NCBI RefSeq assembly: GCF_904849725.1
Contig: NC_058518.1
Location: forward strand, 508,449,225-508,513,224
Length of the DNA: 64,000 bases
Reading direction: 5' to 3'
Source of the DNA: Hordeum vulgare subsp. vulgare
Lineage: Eukaryota; Streptophyta; Magnoliopsida; Poales; Poaceae
A program made the position numbers and the translations under genes. Positions 53,001-63,792 of the stretch are shown piece by piece; positions within the stretch are counted from its first letter, which is position 1; each line of letters opens with the position of its first letter. The notes beneath the pieces are model-generated. The model was not told the origin of the DNA and searched no databases. It worked only from the letters and a program-made list of their open reading frames with translations.

Positions 53001-53971
53001 TGTAGTCCGTAACGAAATCTTTAAAGAAACTTATATTTAAGAACTGAGAAAGTACACCGTGAAGTTAATTCTTTATTAAATATGTCAGAGCATTCTGCAA
53101 AAGAACTCTCTAAAGATTAACCCAATCGCGAGCAGTACACCGGCCGACATGATGGCCATGTGGGTGAGTTTTCCCCCCTTTAGAATCGATTTTGACCTTA
53201 ATTTATCACACAAACGAGTTTATGGTCCAATTCTGATCTTCGTGGCCTAAAAGTGTGCAATCTTTTTTTTTTTTGCAGGGACTAAAAATGTGCAATCTAT
53301 GTGAGTAAATGGACTAATGATGTATTTCATTCTAAATTAGAAGTATACAATAATCAAAATCTTATATGATTTTTAAGTTTAAGTTACTATATTAATCAAA
53401 AAATATATATTCTCTACAACCAAATCTTACTAAAATATATGCAACTAATTCGGTAACAACACTTAACACACGAAATATCGCCTAGTAATAAAAAAACCTG
53501 GCATAGAGAAAAGCAAGAAGAAAGACAATACCGGATTTTATAATAACGAAAAAAACCTGACAGAGAAAAAGCAAGAACAAAGACAATACCAGATTTTGCT
53601 AACACATGAAGGGCCGTGTCACCAAGAGGTGTGACTCCCTCCAGTAGCGATTCTGCAGAGGGCGCAGCTGGCTGATCACCAGCACCTTCTTCAATTGCGC
53701 CAGTGGAAGCTTGCTCTAGGACGTCCAAGCTTCCGTTGGTGGTGCTAATGTTGAGGGTGCCTCCGTTGGGAACCTCGACGACGACCTGAGGTGCCACTGC
53801 CTTTGGCCAGACAGGTGCATCTCCCCAGTTCAGGAGATTCTTTAGCACCTCGCAGTCGCCCGTGCTCGCAGCCATTAGAAGAGAAGGATCCATGACCACC
53901 AGAGCCTGCGGTGGGGGAGCGCTTGCATCCTTGCCCGCAGGGGTCTGTTGCTCAGTGTTGATCGAGTCCAT
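47064..53971 (-). CDS. Ankyrin-repeat protein with PGG domain (ACD6/ITN1-like)
   Basis: Four exons on the minus strand: 53971-53590, 51796-51341, 48411-47876 and 47768-47064. They join in phase (1, 1, 0) to 692 residues. The start MDSINTEQQT precedes MDPSLLMAASTGD, the usual start of this family. About ten ankyrin repeats follow (for example GDMPLHCASRAA, GETALHEAIRARN, GNTALHLAVQAGD). The link RGLYFYWN spans the last junction and matches the conserved GLYYGWNP-type segment. The PGG domain has LPGGY at residues 525-529, and there are four to five hydrophobic segments (about 509-525, 550-575, 595-615, 620-640, 665-685). The family sits in membranes and is linked to defence and stress signalling in Arabidopsis (ACD6, ITN1). 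No stops or frameshifts were found, so it appears intact. Intron 2 (2.9 kb) is TE-filled. Donor GTATTG at exon 1 lies in a duplicated segment. Confidence 0.88.
49375..49467. mobile_element. Stowaway MITE in ankyrin intron 2
   Basis: The left arm 'cgccctccgtccctagatta' and right arm 'tttatttcgggacggatgaa' are imperfect inverted complements flanked by TA at 49373-49374 and 49468-49469. It is 93 bases long. Confidence 0.8.
49700..50320. mobile_element. Non-autonomous element with GC-rich ends and iterated motif
   Basis: The left end carries 'catacgcagggggagtgctc' and 'ccccggcgcgcc'. The reverse complement of the right end carries 'ctgcgtatggggaattcg' and 'acccggcgcgcc', an imperfect inverted repeat. 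The interior has about a dozen copies of 'ggttgcaacaaa' or 'gttgtagcaaaa' spaced 30-50 bases apart. No coding sequence; superfamily not assigned. It lies in intron 2 of the ankyrin gene. Confidence 0.55.
50703..50937. mobile_element. CACTA-type terminal fragment
   Basis: The sequence ends 'cctgttttctactaatg', the inverse of the CACTAGTAGAAAACAGG-type CACTA terminus with changes. Upstream, 'gggactaaaggtcc'-like subterminal motifs (here 'ggactaaaggtcct' and 'gggactgtcccggttgg') recur. Only one end is present. It lies in intron 2 of the ankyrin gene. Confidence 0.6.
52597..52660 (-). repeat. tRNA-like Pol III boxes, minus strand
   Basis: On the minus strand 'tgattagcacgtgg' (A-box-like, 52651-52638) precedes 'ggttcaagtcc' (B box, 52616-52606). 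The intervening region does not form a recognisable tRNA. Likely a SINE or tRNA-derived relic in intron 1 of the ankyrin gene. Confidence 0.45.
52894..53052. mobile_element. Decayed Stowaway MITE in ankyrin intron 1
   Basis: Arms 'gttcttaaatataatttc' and 'aaacttatatttaagaac' are imperfect inverted complements. TA flanks lie at 52892-52893 and 53053-53054. Internal text matches the family at 7905 and 15902. Confidence 0.8.
53482..53598 (-). repeat. 58-59 bp tandem duplication covering a splice donor
   Basis: Two copies of a unit with 'aaaaaaacctg', 'agaaaa', 'gcaagaa' and 'aaagacaatacc' lie side by side. The minus-strand donor of ankyrin exon 1 (TCTG|GTATTG at 53590/53589) lies in the right copy. 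The left copy has 'ATCCG|GTATTG' about 58 bases further into the intron, so a second potential donor exists. Confidence 0.8.
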
Positions 53972-54140
53972 CACCAGCAGCAGCGGCTAATTAAGTTGGA
54001 ACTTATGCTGGAATATTGGTGATCCACGGGAACACTACTAGCGGCACTCTTGTGCTAATATAGACATCAGCTATTCTTATTTTAGTCCTGCATAAAAACT
54101 ACTACTCCCAACCAACGACGCTTTGAGACGGAGGGAGTAC

Positions 54141-54838
54141 TTCGTCATAGTTTTAAATAGTATAGTCCCGCATAAAAACTATTACTCCCAGTCAATGATA
54201 CTCCCTCCCCTCCATCACAGTTTACAAGGCATGCACGTGTACTTAGGTCGTCAATTTAGCTTATATAAAATATATTGTTTAACATAAAAATTATATCATT
54301 AGAAAATAGAACATCTAAAGTTTCTAATGATATATTTTTTGTAATATACGTCTTTCATTAAGTTGGTCAAATTGACGACCTAGATACACGTGCATGCCTT
54401 GTAAACTGAAACGGAGTACTTCCTCCGTCACGGTTTAGAAGGCACAGTTAGACTTGCGTGCGTTTCCAAAATAGACAAAGATTAAGGCACGTTGCATTTA
54501 CTCCTAGCAGCTAACTAGTACTCCGTTGTACTACTTCTATATGCATGCATAGTGCGAATGCTATTTTTTAACTCATTTCACAGCCAATCAATAACCACCT
54601 AGGCCCTAGAGAATTTGCATGCACGCCTTCTAAACCGTGACGGAAGGAGTAGTACTTATTTTGAGACGGAGGAAGTACTTAGACTCATAGTTTTAAATAT
54701 CATGTTATCTTGACGCCATCGCTACAGCGTTTGGAAGGGCCTCACGCTAAACATTTAGTGTATGATTTAGCGTTATTTCGGGCGCTCTAGCATCACACCA
54801 AGTGGAGAATATACCATAGCCCGCTATTCAAAAACTAT
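54141..54838. mobile_element. MITE cluster upstream of the ankyrin gene
   Basis: Three elements are visible. The first, at 54201-54416, has ends 'ctccctcccc...' and '...aaacggag', inner arms with 'acaaggcatgcacgtg', and TA on both sides. The second, at 54419-54649, starts cttcctccgtcacggtttag, ends with its inverse, and has TA on both sides; it shares the TA at 54417-54418 with its neighbour. The third, at 54687-54838, has 'atagttttaaata' and 'attcaaaaactat' arms. Shorter fragments of the third type lie at 54146-54183. They could carry regulatory sites for the minus-strand gene. Confidence 0.78.
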
Positions 54839-54859
54839 CCTCTTAGTTTGGATGAGCTG

Positions 54860-55123
54860 CCTTTTTTGTAGCTGCCACCGCGAGACATAGCATCGCCGCC
54901 GACCAACCAACGTCCCCATGCTCCCCGGCCTCGCCTACCTCCCTCCACCTAGCACCCGTACCCGCACGTCGCTTCCAAGGGTGCTCGTTTGTGAGAACTC
55001 ACGCCCCCTAGGGATTTCCGCATGCCCTCGTCCCCGGCAGTGGGCCTCGTACCCGGACGTCTTCCTCCTTCCTGCATCTCCTCGTCGCTGTTCGCCCCCC
55101 TCCCCCCCTTCGACTCCTCGCTT
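54860..55123 (+). other. GC-rich sequence broken by the LINE
   Basis: C-rich text with a 55-plus-codon frame from 54918 (MLPGLAYLPPPSTRTRT) that runs into the LINE poly(A). Removal of the LINE joins it to 58631 onward. No domain recognised; coding status uncertain. Confidence 0.35.
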
Positions 55124-58100
55124 TTTTTTAGAAAAGAAGGATTACCTCCGGTCTCTGCATTAGTACGATGCATACGATCCCTTTATTAAGCAAGCAAACA
55201 AATATCGGTTCAACATAGTCTCCGACAAAAGAGAGTAAAAGCAAAAGTAAACTGAAAATTGCCACAACCGACATAATAGGCCTAGATGTCTACTCATCTA
55301 TCATATTACTGGACTGCCATCCAAATCAGTTGAAGATATCCCGCGCTACCGTCTCCCATCGGGTAGACCCAGTAACCAAAGGCTCACTGGTTTCCGCAGG
55401 CGTGAGTGACGACCATGTATGGATTAATGCCGCAACTTTTTGTAGTACATGCAAAAAATGTATATTTGTATGTCTGTCAAAAACCATATCATTTCTACAG
55501 TTCCATATAGCCCACAAAAGTGCACACACTCCAATGCGAATGTGTCTAGCAATACTCGAATCTACTCCATCTAGCCACGTTCTGAATAACGTATCAATAT
55601 TGTCCGGAGGTATAATATTAAAGGCTATACAAACTGTCTGCCACAGAACTCTCGCAAGAGGGCATTGGAGAAAGAGGTGTGAAATGTTTTCTTCATTATC
55701 ACAAAAACTACACCGAGTACTACCCCCCAATTTCTTTTAGCCAAGTTATCCTTTGTTAGGATCACCTTCTTGTGCACAAACCACATGAAGACCTTAATCC
55801 TTAAGGGAACCCGGACTTTCCAAATATTTCTGGAATTAGGGCTATTAATAGTATCAATAAGATTGAGATACATTGATTTGACTGTAAAAATTCCGCTCCT
55901 CGTGAGCTTTCAATACACCCTATCAGGTTCCTCTGATAAACGTATATCCATGTGTCTCCTAACCAGGTGTAACCAATCAGTCCATCGATGCCCTATCAAA
56001 GACCGTCTGAATTGTATACTTAGAGGATTTGACTGTAAGATTGTGGCTACGTATGCCTCCTTGCGTTGCACAATATTATAAAGAGCTGGGTATTGCGTGG
56101 CTAAAGGCGTCTCCCCCAACCACGACTCCTCCCAGAATCTAGTACCCTCACCATTTCCAATAATAATTTTTGTTCTATGAAAGAAAGCTGATCTGACTTT
56201 CATCAACCCCTTCCAGAATGGTGAATCATTGGGTCTTACTTTTACTTGTGCTAAGGTCTTCGAATGTAGGTACTTATTACGCAAAATTTGTACCCACATT
56301 CCTTCTGTCTCCACTGACAGTCTAAACAACCACTTACTCAGCAGACATTTGTTCTTCACCTTTAAATTCTCAATTCCCAGACCACCTTGGTCTTTTGGCC
56401 TACAAATAATGTCCCATCTAGTCAGTCTATATTTTTTCTTATCCTCATCACTCTGCCAAAAGAATCTTGATCGATAGAAGTCCAATCTTTTACGTACCCC
56501 GACCGGTACCTCAAAGAAGGATAGGAGGAACATAGGCATACTTGTCAGGACCGAGTTAATCAAAATTAGTCTACCTCCATATGAGAGAAGCTTGCCCTTC
56601 TAGCAACTTAGCTTTTTCTCAAATCGATCTTCTATGCATTTCCACTCGCTATTGGAAAGCTTCCGATGATGAATAGGTATGCCTAGGTAGCTGAACGGTA
56701 GGCTCCCCATTTCACATCCGAAAAATTGTTTATATGTGTTTTGTTCTTCTTTGGCTTTCCCAAAGAAGAACAACTCACTCTTATGAAAATTTATTTTCAG
56801 GCCAGATAATTGTTTAAATAGACAGAGTATGAGTTTCATATTCCTAGCCTTTGCTATGTCATGCTCCATAAACAGGATCGTGTCATCAGCATACTGTAAG
56901 ATCGAGACGCCACCGTCCACCAGATGTGGCCCCAAGGCTCCTACCCGGCCTTCCTGTTTAGCCCTTCCTATTAGAATTACCAACATATCAGCAACTATAT
57001 TAAATAGGATGGGTGACATTGGATCTCCCTACCCGAGACCCTTGAAAGTTTGGAAGAAATGCCCAATATCATCATTGACCTTAATTCAAACACTCCCTTT
57101 TTGTACAAAAGATTTGACATGTTTCCTCCATATATCATCGAATCCCTTCATACGTAATGCATGTTGTAGGAATGGCCATTTGACCTTATCATAAGCTTTT
57201 TCGAAATCCACCTTGAAGATAACCCCATCTAGTTTCTTCGAGTGAATTTCATGCAACGTTTCATGCAGGACTACCACACCCTCTAGTATGTTCCTTCCTG
57301 GCATGAAAGCTGTCTGAGTAGGTTGCACTACTTCACGTGCAATCTGTGTCAGCCTATTTGTGCCAACTTTTGTAAAGATTTTGAAACTAACATTTAGAAG
57401 GCAGATAGGTCTAAATTGCTCTATACGCACCGCCCCTTCCTTTTTTGGCAACAATGTCAGTGTTCCAAAATTTAGATGAAATAGATGTAGGTTTCCATCG
57501 AAAAGGTCTTGGAACATAGGCAACAAATCACCTTTGATAATGTGCGAACACCTCTTGTAAAACTCAGCTGGGAACCCATCTGGTCCTGGTGCCTTATTAT
57601 TCTTCATTTGTGATATAGCTTCAAACACCTCTTTTTCCGTGAACTGCGCGATTAGTACCTCATTCTCGTCCGTCCCTAGCTGAGGTATGTCATCGACCAT
57701 AAGCTCATGCATGGATACAAAATTATCCTCAGGAGCCCCAAATAGTTTTTTGTAGTATTCTGAAATATACATTTTCAGATTATCATGTCCTACTATTGTG
57801 CCCTCATCTTGCTCTAGCTGGTATTTTTTTTTTTCTATGCTTTCCATTGGCTATGAGATGAAAGAACTGAGTATTGTCATCACCTTGCACCACATGTCGA
57901 ACTTTCGCTCTAAGAGCCGACTTTAACTCCTCCTCTCTAAGAAGTTGTTTTAGTTTTAGCTCAGCCTCCGATTTCAGTGACCTGTCATTATCATCTAATA
58001 ACGTTCTTTCGGCCTTTATGTCCAGGGAATTTATAAGTTCAAGTAACCTTTGTTTCTCTTTCTTATAAATTCCGCTCTCATGTTTTGCCCAGCCCCTCAA

Positions 58101-58618
58101 GAATTGACGTCAGTGTCTTATCTTATTTTGCCACCTGTCATGAACTCTCGATGAACCCCCCTGTCCATAGCCCATTCTCTGGCTATAAGGTCCATGAAAC
58201 CTTCCTTTTCAAACCAGCCTAGTTCGAAAGAAAAGATTTTTTTATTCCCCATATGTGTTGCCTCTCCAGAGTCTACTAACAATGGGGTGTGATCAGATAT
58301 TGCTCTGGGCATAGCCCGAACCGTGACATGAGGGAATTTCTGCTCCCAGTCCACACTCGTTAGTACCCTATCCAACTTCTCGTATGTTGGGTTAGGTAAA
58401 TTATTTGCCCACGTGAATTTTCTACCCGATAGCTCAATTTCTCTCAAATCGAGACTCTCAATGATAGAATTAAACATAAATGACCATCTGCCATCAAAGT
58501 TGTCATTGTTTTTCTCATCTCGTCTTCTAATGATATTAAAGTCTCCCCTACTAAAATTGGCAGCCTCTCATCTCCACATATCCGGACGAGGTCAGCCAGG
58601 AAGTCTCTCTTTAGTTCT
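55124..58618 (-). mobile_element. 5'-truncated L1-type LINE, 3.5 kb, with 12 bp target duplication
   Basis: Both sides carry GACTCCTCGCTT (55112-55123 and 58619-58630). On the minus strand the element starts in the endonuclease domain (ELKRDFLADLVRICG...LPILVG, then GDFNIIRR after a one-base loss). Next come AISDHTPLLV, the reverse transcriptase (KAPGPDGFPAEFYK, FRPICLLNVSFKI, and QYADDTILF with the catalytic YADD) and FSYLGIPIHHRKL. A zf-RVT follows (CSFCDNEENISHLFLQC). It ends in a poly(A) run (55124-55129 as T). Breaks include frameshifts near 58540, 58120 and in an A run near 57835. Nonsense changes include TGA before FQTFKG, TAG after it, and TAG after KLSC, several of them C-to-T type. 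It is dead, but recently enough inserted for both target copies to match. Confidence 0.93.
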
Positions 58619-58630
58619 GACTCCTCGCTT

Positions 58631-59770
58631 GCCTCCACCATCAGGACTTCCTCCCGTGAAGGTGTGCCTACCATTTGGGACCTAGGGTCGTAGCCAGTGG
58701 GGTTATGACCCTTCCACTCCGGGTGGCGGGACCACCATGCTTAGGAATGGAGTGGTGGCCTCACTCGGGTGCCACAAATTTAGCTGTCGTGTCCCCCTGC
58801 TGGCCTGGGCGACAGGGAGGCATACGTACCGTGAACATGGACGTTACAACTAGGCGGGCTGCGACACCCTTGTTTCTCAGCCACCAGCACCAGGCAGATC
58901 TGCCCCTCGGGCATCGCTGTGAAGCTGTCCCTCTTTCGATCAGTGATTGGCGTGTCATAGGTTTTGCATGGTAGGGATGCGGGGTTTTAGATGCTAGGGA
59001 CAGTCCTAGATGGTGAGGTTGCATGGTTGGCTCTGTGGCAAGCAACGAGGCATCAGTGGTGCAAATTCTCCTTGGCTATGAGAGTAGTGAGGGGAGGACT
59101 GACATCCGATCCTGGTGTCATTTTGTCTTTGGTGGTTGCGGATCCCTGGTCAAGATCTGGAGGCCTTGTGCTAGCGAGGGTGGCCCTTCCCTCGGGTTGG
59201 GTCAATGACCTTGGTACCTCGGCCCTTGGGTGGCACGGTTGAGGATCCACGAGAAAGCTCCACCTTTCAGTGTTGCTGATGGTGATGCCTATGGGTGTCA
59301 CACTTCCCTCTTTTGGGCGTCATTGTCGGTACCTCTTCATGTCAGGGTTCCGGGTATAAATCCTAGCCTGTCATTTTGGGATCGGTAGCGGCAGTGCGCT
59401 GCGTCTTTACTATCCTAGGTGCCTCGTCATGGAGTTCAGGGACCAACTGGTTGTAGTGTGTTAGCGTATTCAGGCTTGCCTTGATCCCAGGCATGGAGTG
59501 GATTTGTTGGTCTCACATCTTTTACACGTGCCCTTGTTATTACCATTGTTGGTCTTTGCTATACGCTGGCAGGATCAGTGCTTCACGCGCCCCGGAGCAA
59601 GAGGGTACGCGGCCCTCTTCAGTGATAACTTGGTGTGTTCGCTGCAACGGGGTATGATGGTTCCCATGGCAGAGCAATTCCTTTCATGTTCAGTGGTTTA
59701 GGTCTCATTGTGTTATTAGCTGTGGCGACTTATATTTTCATGCTCGGCTTTGAGTTCACACCGTTCTTGT
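58631..59770 (+). other. Sequence right of the LINE, no recognised gene
   Basis: Moderately GC-rich text with short frames on both strands. It may be part of an older element or 3' UTR-like LINE sequence. I see no domain or termini. Confidence 0.35.
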
Positions 59771-60185
59771 TTTTTTGAACGAAAGGGGTTTCCCCATGCC
59801 TCATTTTATTAAAATGAAGCAAAGTAGAGTCTTACATACCACCAAACCAGCAAAAACGAAAACAACCAAAGACTCCATCCAACAAACTTAGGCAGATTCT
59901 CAAAGTGCAGCTAAACAGACAGGCTCAAAATCAACATAAGTTTTTCATTACAGACAGAACTACACCAACTAGATCCCCTTGCTCCCTCCCAGCATCATCT
60001 CCATGCGATCCGCAGGAGTTCCCCACGTCTCTTGTTCAGCTGCCCGATGAAATCCCGCAGCAGAGTTGCTTGAGCATCCGAGAACATCGCGCCGTTCTTG
60101 TTTATCTCCTTTTTTTGTTTTCTTTTTAGAAAAGGAGGCTTACCTCCAGCCTATGCATCAATAAGATGCATGCGGCCCCGTTGGA
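59771..60185 (-). mobile_element. LINE 3'-end relics in minus orientation
   Basis: A T run followed by 'gaacgaaaggggtttcccc' and 'cattttattaaaatgaagc' starts near 59771. A second T run near 60110-60128 is followed by 'aggaggcttacctccagcct' and 'atgcatcaataagatgcatg'. The second closely matches the 3' tail of the LINE at 55131-55180. Both look like 3'-UTR ends without ORFs. Confidence 0.55.
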
Positions 60186-60848
60186 TATCATTTTTCTTTT
60201 TTGAACTGCTTATATGGGTTTATTCCCGCAGGCTGTATCCTTTGCCCATTTGAGCTTTTCCATATGAAGTTGGGTGATAGCGTGTTTTAGGTTCAGATGA
60301 GCTGAGTGGGTAGTTTGAAAGAGATTCAGGGAGGTGCGGTGGTTGTTGATGACTCGGTGCCATACTATGCTTAAAGACTCGCTGTATTTTATATATTAAC
60401 GGGAACACTACTAACGACACTTGTGATAATATAGGTATCATCTATTTTTAGATTGGTCCTAATAGATGATCTGAATGTGGTAGTTTGAAAGAGATTCCGC
60501 AGGTGTAATAGTTTATGACTCCGTGCCATACTATGCGTAGGACTTATATGACTCGCTCTCTTTATATATAAACCCATAGGCTAGTGGTACTGACCTAGAC
60601 TCACTTTATATAGTGCCAATTATGAACCATGCTTTATATAAAGATATAAAGAAACACGCATGACTGGATCCCAATACACAGTACAAAGACTAGGATAAGG
60701 TCTTCTCTATTGCAAATGGGTGCAATATAATTGCGGAGCAGTAACAGTGGGCTGGGCCTGGAAGCCGCCGGACGTATGACCGATGTCGTTTGAATACACA
60801 CCACTTGTACACAACACGCCTACCACATCAGTCGGACCATCAACTCAA
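60186..60848. repeat. Direct repeats and a segment shared with the ankyrin promoter
   Basis: 'gtagtttgaaagagattc' and 'cgtgccatactatgc'-type segments occur at about 60310-60370 and 60480-60536, a ~170 bp spacing. The stretch 60400-60453 (cgggaacactactaacgac...) resembles 54027-54085 upstream of the ankyrin gene. TATA-like 'ctttatatat' occurs near 60560. No coding sequence found. Confidence 0.5.
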
Positions 60849-61205
60849 GGCTCTAGGGAGCACATGCTCCTACACGTCAAAAATGGATTTTACAAATGTC
60901 AAAAAAATAAAAAAAATAGATGTGTTCGTTGTCACACCCAAATGGTACATGCAAATTTGCACGTGAAAAACTTAAGCATTTTGGCCTGTGCAAAAAGAAC
61001 AAGTCAAATGTCAAATGTTACCTCCAAATGTTACACTTAATTTTGTTTTTTCACCAACTATACACCGCTATCCCATATGACATGAAAATTAACAAGCACA
61101 CTTTCCACACTAATATGAACATCTACAAAAAATTAAAAAATTAAAATTTATTTAGTATTTATTTTAATTTTATTGTTCATTAAGGAGCATATGCTCCCGA
61201 GAGCC
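60849..61205. mobile_element. MITE with GGGAGCA-type inverted ends, ~357 bp
   Basis: The left end 'ggctctagggagcacatgct' and the reverse complement of the right end 'ggctctcgggagcatatgct' match at 18 of 20 bases. The interior is AT-rich and non-coding. Target duplication is not clear; superfamily unassigned. Confidence 0.65.
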
Positions 61206-62005
61206 AAAAATCCGCGTCCGTAAAGTTATGTGCTATGTTTTCTTTTGGTATTATTATGCAGTAGCTTTGTTGCAATTGCAGTCAGACTATCTTTATTGGT
61301 TTCTTATTTTTAATATTATTATGCAGAAGCTTTATTGAAATTTATTGCTGCCTCAAGTTGTTACATATATACAAGAGTTCAACGCCAATCCTTTTAGTTC
61401 ATCCAATCTGTCTTATTAAGATTAACATGCAATTTATCCACCTTATCAAATATCCCGCACACATGTCTGACTTCTGTTTAAATGCACATGCAGGCCATCC
61501 ATATCATCAAGCGCATGCAATCAATCGATGTTTCACTTTTCACTTTCCACCACATGCACATCCTCCACATCATCAAAGGTCATGCAAGCACTCAACTAGC
61601 CACTTTTCACTTTGCACCACACGCAAACCCTCCACATCATCAAACACATGAAGGACATCCACATCATTAATGTTAAATTTTTTGTTTTCAACAATAAAGA
61701 ATTTAATTTGAATGTCACAAGACAATATAGCATGCATCCACCCTCCATTTACCTCTAGGTTGAATGTGGTACGACACTACTCAAATATATTCTAATTTTA
61801 CTTTTGATAAGTTCATTGCCGATAAAATCACAGTGTCACACCGGGCGTATCTAGTTTCTATGTATAAAGATGCACATGTTGGGTACATTAGAAATTTTCT
61901 GATTAACTTCATTCATAGATAGATCATAATGATAGCGCTCACAATATTAATTTCATTTATTGGAAGTTACACGTGAGAACATGACTAGAAATAGAACAGG
62001 TAAAT
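61206..62005. repeat. Intergenic with an imperfect ~72 bp repeat
   Basis: 61490-61670 contains recurring 'ccacatcatcaa', 'cacttttcactt' and 'ccaccacatgcaca' or 'gcaccacacgcaaa', about two and a half units. The two frames there are repeat artefacts. No gene is visible. Confidence 0.5.
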
Positions 62006-62700
62006 CTATGATAGTAGCAAGTATATGGCTAACACATGAACTACTAAATAAGGGATGCATATATCATATCCTCCAATTGGAAAGGACATAGCCGTAGCGG
62101 CAGCTCCAGCAACATTCATCGTGGCATTGGTGAGGAATTTGAGGAAGCAGTCATAGTAGACGAACAAAGCAAGTAGTCGCTCCAAAATGCTCCCTAAAAA
62201 CCTTATCGCCCTTCTCCCGATGTAGGATCGCAAAGGATGGGGTGCCGGAGATCTGTTCCCTAAACAACAGTGCACACGGTAGTCGGGATGGAATTGGTTG
62301 GAAGCAACAAAGCAAGAGGAAAGATAGTGATTTTGAAACACGAGTAGGTAGAGCAGATGTGATCTGTTCTATTGGTGGCTAGGGTAGACAATGCCTCCAA
62401 TAGGCGCCGTGTATCTCAACTCTCCTCCACAACCGTTTGTTTTTGAGAAACACATGTAATCCTCTATTCTTAATTAGCTATAACCCACTAGCTAATTTTC
62501 TTCTCCATGCAACAATGCCACATCATCAAGTCATGCATGGAGTCATAAGTTACTTTTTCCATTAATCTCTTCATGCAAAACATACCACCTCATGCATTAT
62601 TTTTTCATAGGAAATTAAGTCATGTAAGAAAGTTTTATATTTGTTTTTTGCATTAATTTTAGTCTTCTACCACTTATCCATACTTTTTTAACAAGGTTTT
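62006..62700 (-). other. Unidentified minus-strand open stretch, probably TE leader
   Basis: The minus frame 62341-62006 (111 aa) has a hydrophobic end and no domain I recognise. Its middle ('cgatcctacatcgggagaag') resembles leader sequences of Triticeae retroelements from general knowledge. I do not call a gene. Confidence 0.3.
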
Positions 62701-63230
62701 CGCCTCAACGCTCGAAGCATCGTCGAGTTTTATTCATAATCATACCAATTACAGGTACGGTGATTTGAATCTAGGATCCTAGAAAGTACAAAGTTAACTC
62801 ATATGACTAAGAATTACAGTGAATTCTCTTGGAAACACCTTCTTCATTGCATCAATCTCTGCTAGAAAAAAATACTTCAAAGACTTCGGTGAAGAGGTTG
62901 CAATTGGACAGGAGCAACGAAGTTTTCACTCTTTTACCCACACGATAATAACAATAATGTTTTTTGAAAGCGTCTTGAGCAAATCATCCAAAAAGATGGG
63001 AAGCCTTAAATGTACTTTGGCCGGGATGATCCCCTAGAAGTGCAGGCCCTCAGATCACAATATCTTCACCGTGTTGTCGACGAAGGATTTCAACTTCACA
63101 AAGAATTAAATCAACAAAAAAAGTTTGACACACCAACAAAAACTCAGCAGATCCAAATAATTGGATCTGCAAGGACAAAAAAACTCTCTAACCTCATGGC
63201 ACCACCGAAAGAATGAGAGTAAATTTATTC
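62701..63230. other. TE-like sequence with short frames
   Basis: 'aacaaggttttcgcctcaac' near 62692 resembles a LINE 3' end in minus orientation. The plus frames at 62819-63037 and 63010-63216 are lysine-rich with no known domain. Confidence 0.3.
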
Positions 63231-63714
63231 TTATAAAATACGATTATCAATAGACAATGACGAAGAATGTAGAACTCTTGAAGATGCGAGCCCCCCCACC
63301 TCTCATCGTCAAGATGGCAGCCGGAAGCGAGGCGTGTGAAATTTCCCACCATGTCATGAAAACCACACGGGCTTCTGTGAAGTTACAAGAATTATTTTAT
63401 TATATAGGCCTAAAGACCATCTTTAATTAAACAATCTACCATGCATGTCATGAAACGCCATACTAGCATCACTTGTTAAGGATATCCCTTGCAAAGGTCA
63501 CTCCCACCTTTTCAGGTTGTGATAAGTGGCGCAGTGCATGTGTGTCAGTTGTCTCAACATGTGAGTTTTCTCTTTTTTCATAAATTCGTTATTCAAAACG
63601 TTTTATCTTTTAAATCGTGCATCCAAGTCGTAAACCGTTTATGCCATTGTAATTCTTGTGTCGACAACTTTAAAATTAGATTCCACGTTAATAGATCTTT
63701 GAAACCGTGTGCAG
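63231..63714. other. Intergenic, no gene seen
   Basis: Nothing recognisable except the acceptor-like 'accgtgtgcag' at its right edge. Confidence 0.4.
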
Positions 63715-63792
63715 TCGATGAACGAGGAGTTCCTGGTGACGCAACTGAGCGAGCTGGCGCTAGGCCTGTCGTTGCAGCTCGGCTGCTGTAAC
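63715..63792 (+). pseudogene. Possible exon fragment cut by an hAT terminus
   Basis: After an acceptor-like 'gtgtgcag' the plus strand reads SMNEEFLVTQLSELALGLSL and QLGCCN, up to the hAT start. The sequence is GC-balanced and protein-like. No family assigned and no donor site seen. It may be the host exon of the insertion. Confidence 0.3.

Noticed and set aside
62006..62341. 111-codon minus-strand frame with hydrophobic end
   Set aside because: Sequence resembles a retroelement leader rather than a conserved protein; no homologous domain recognised.
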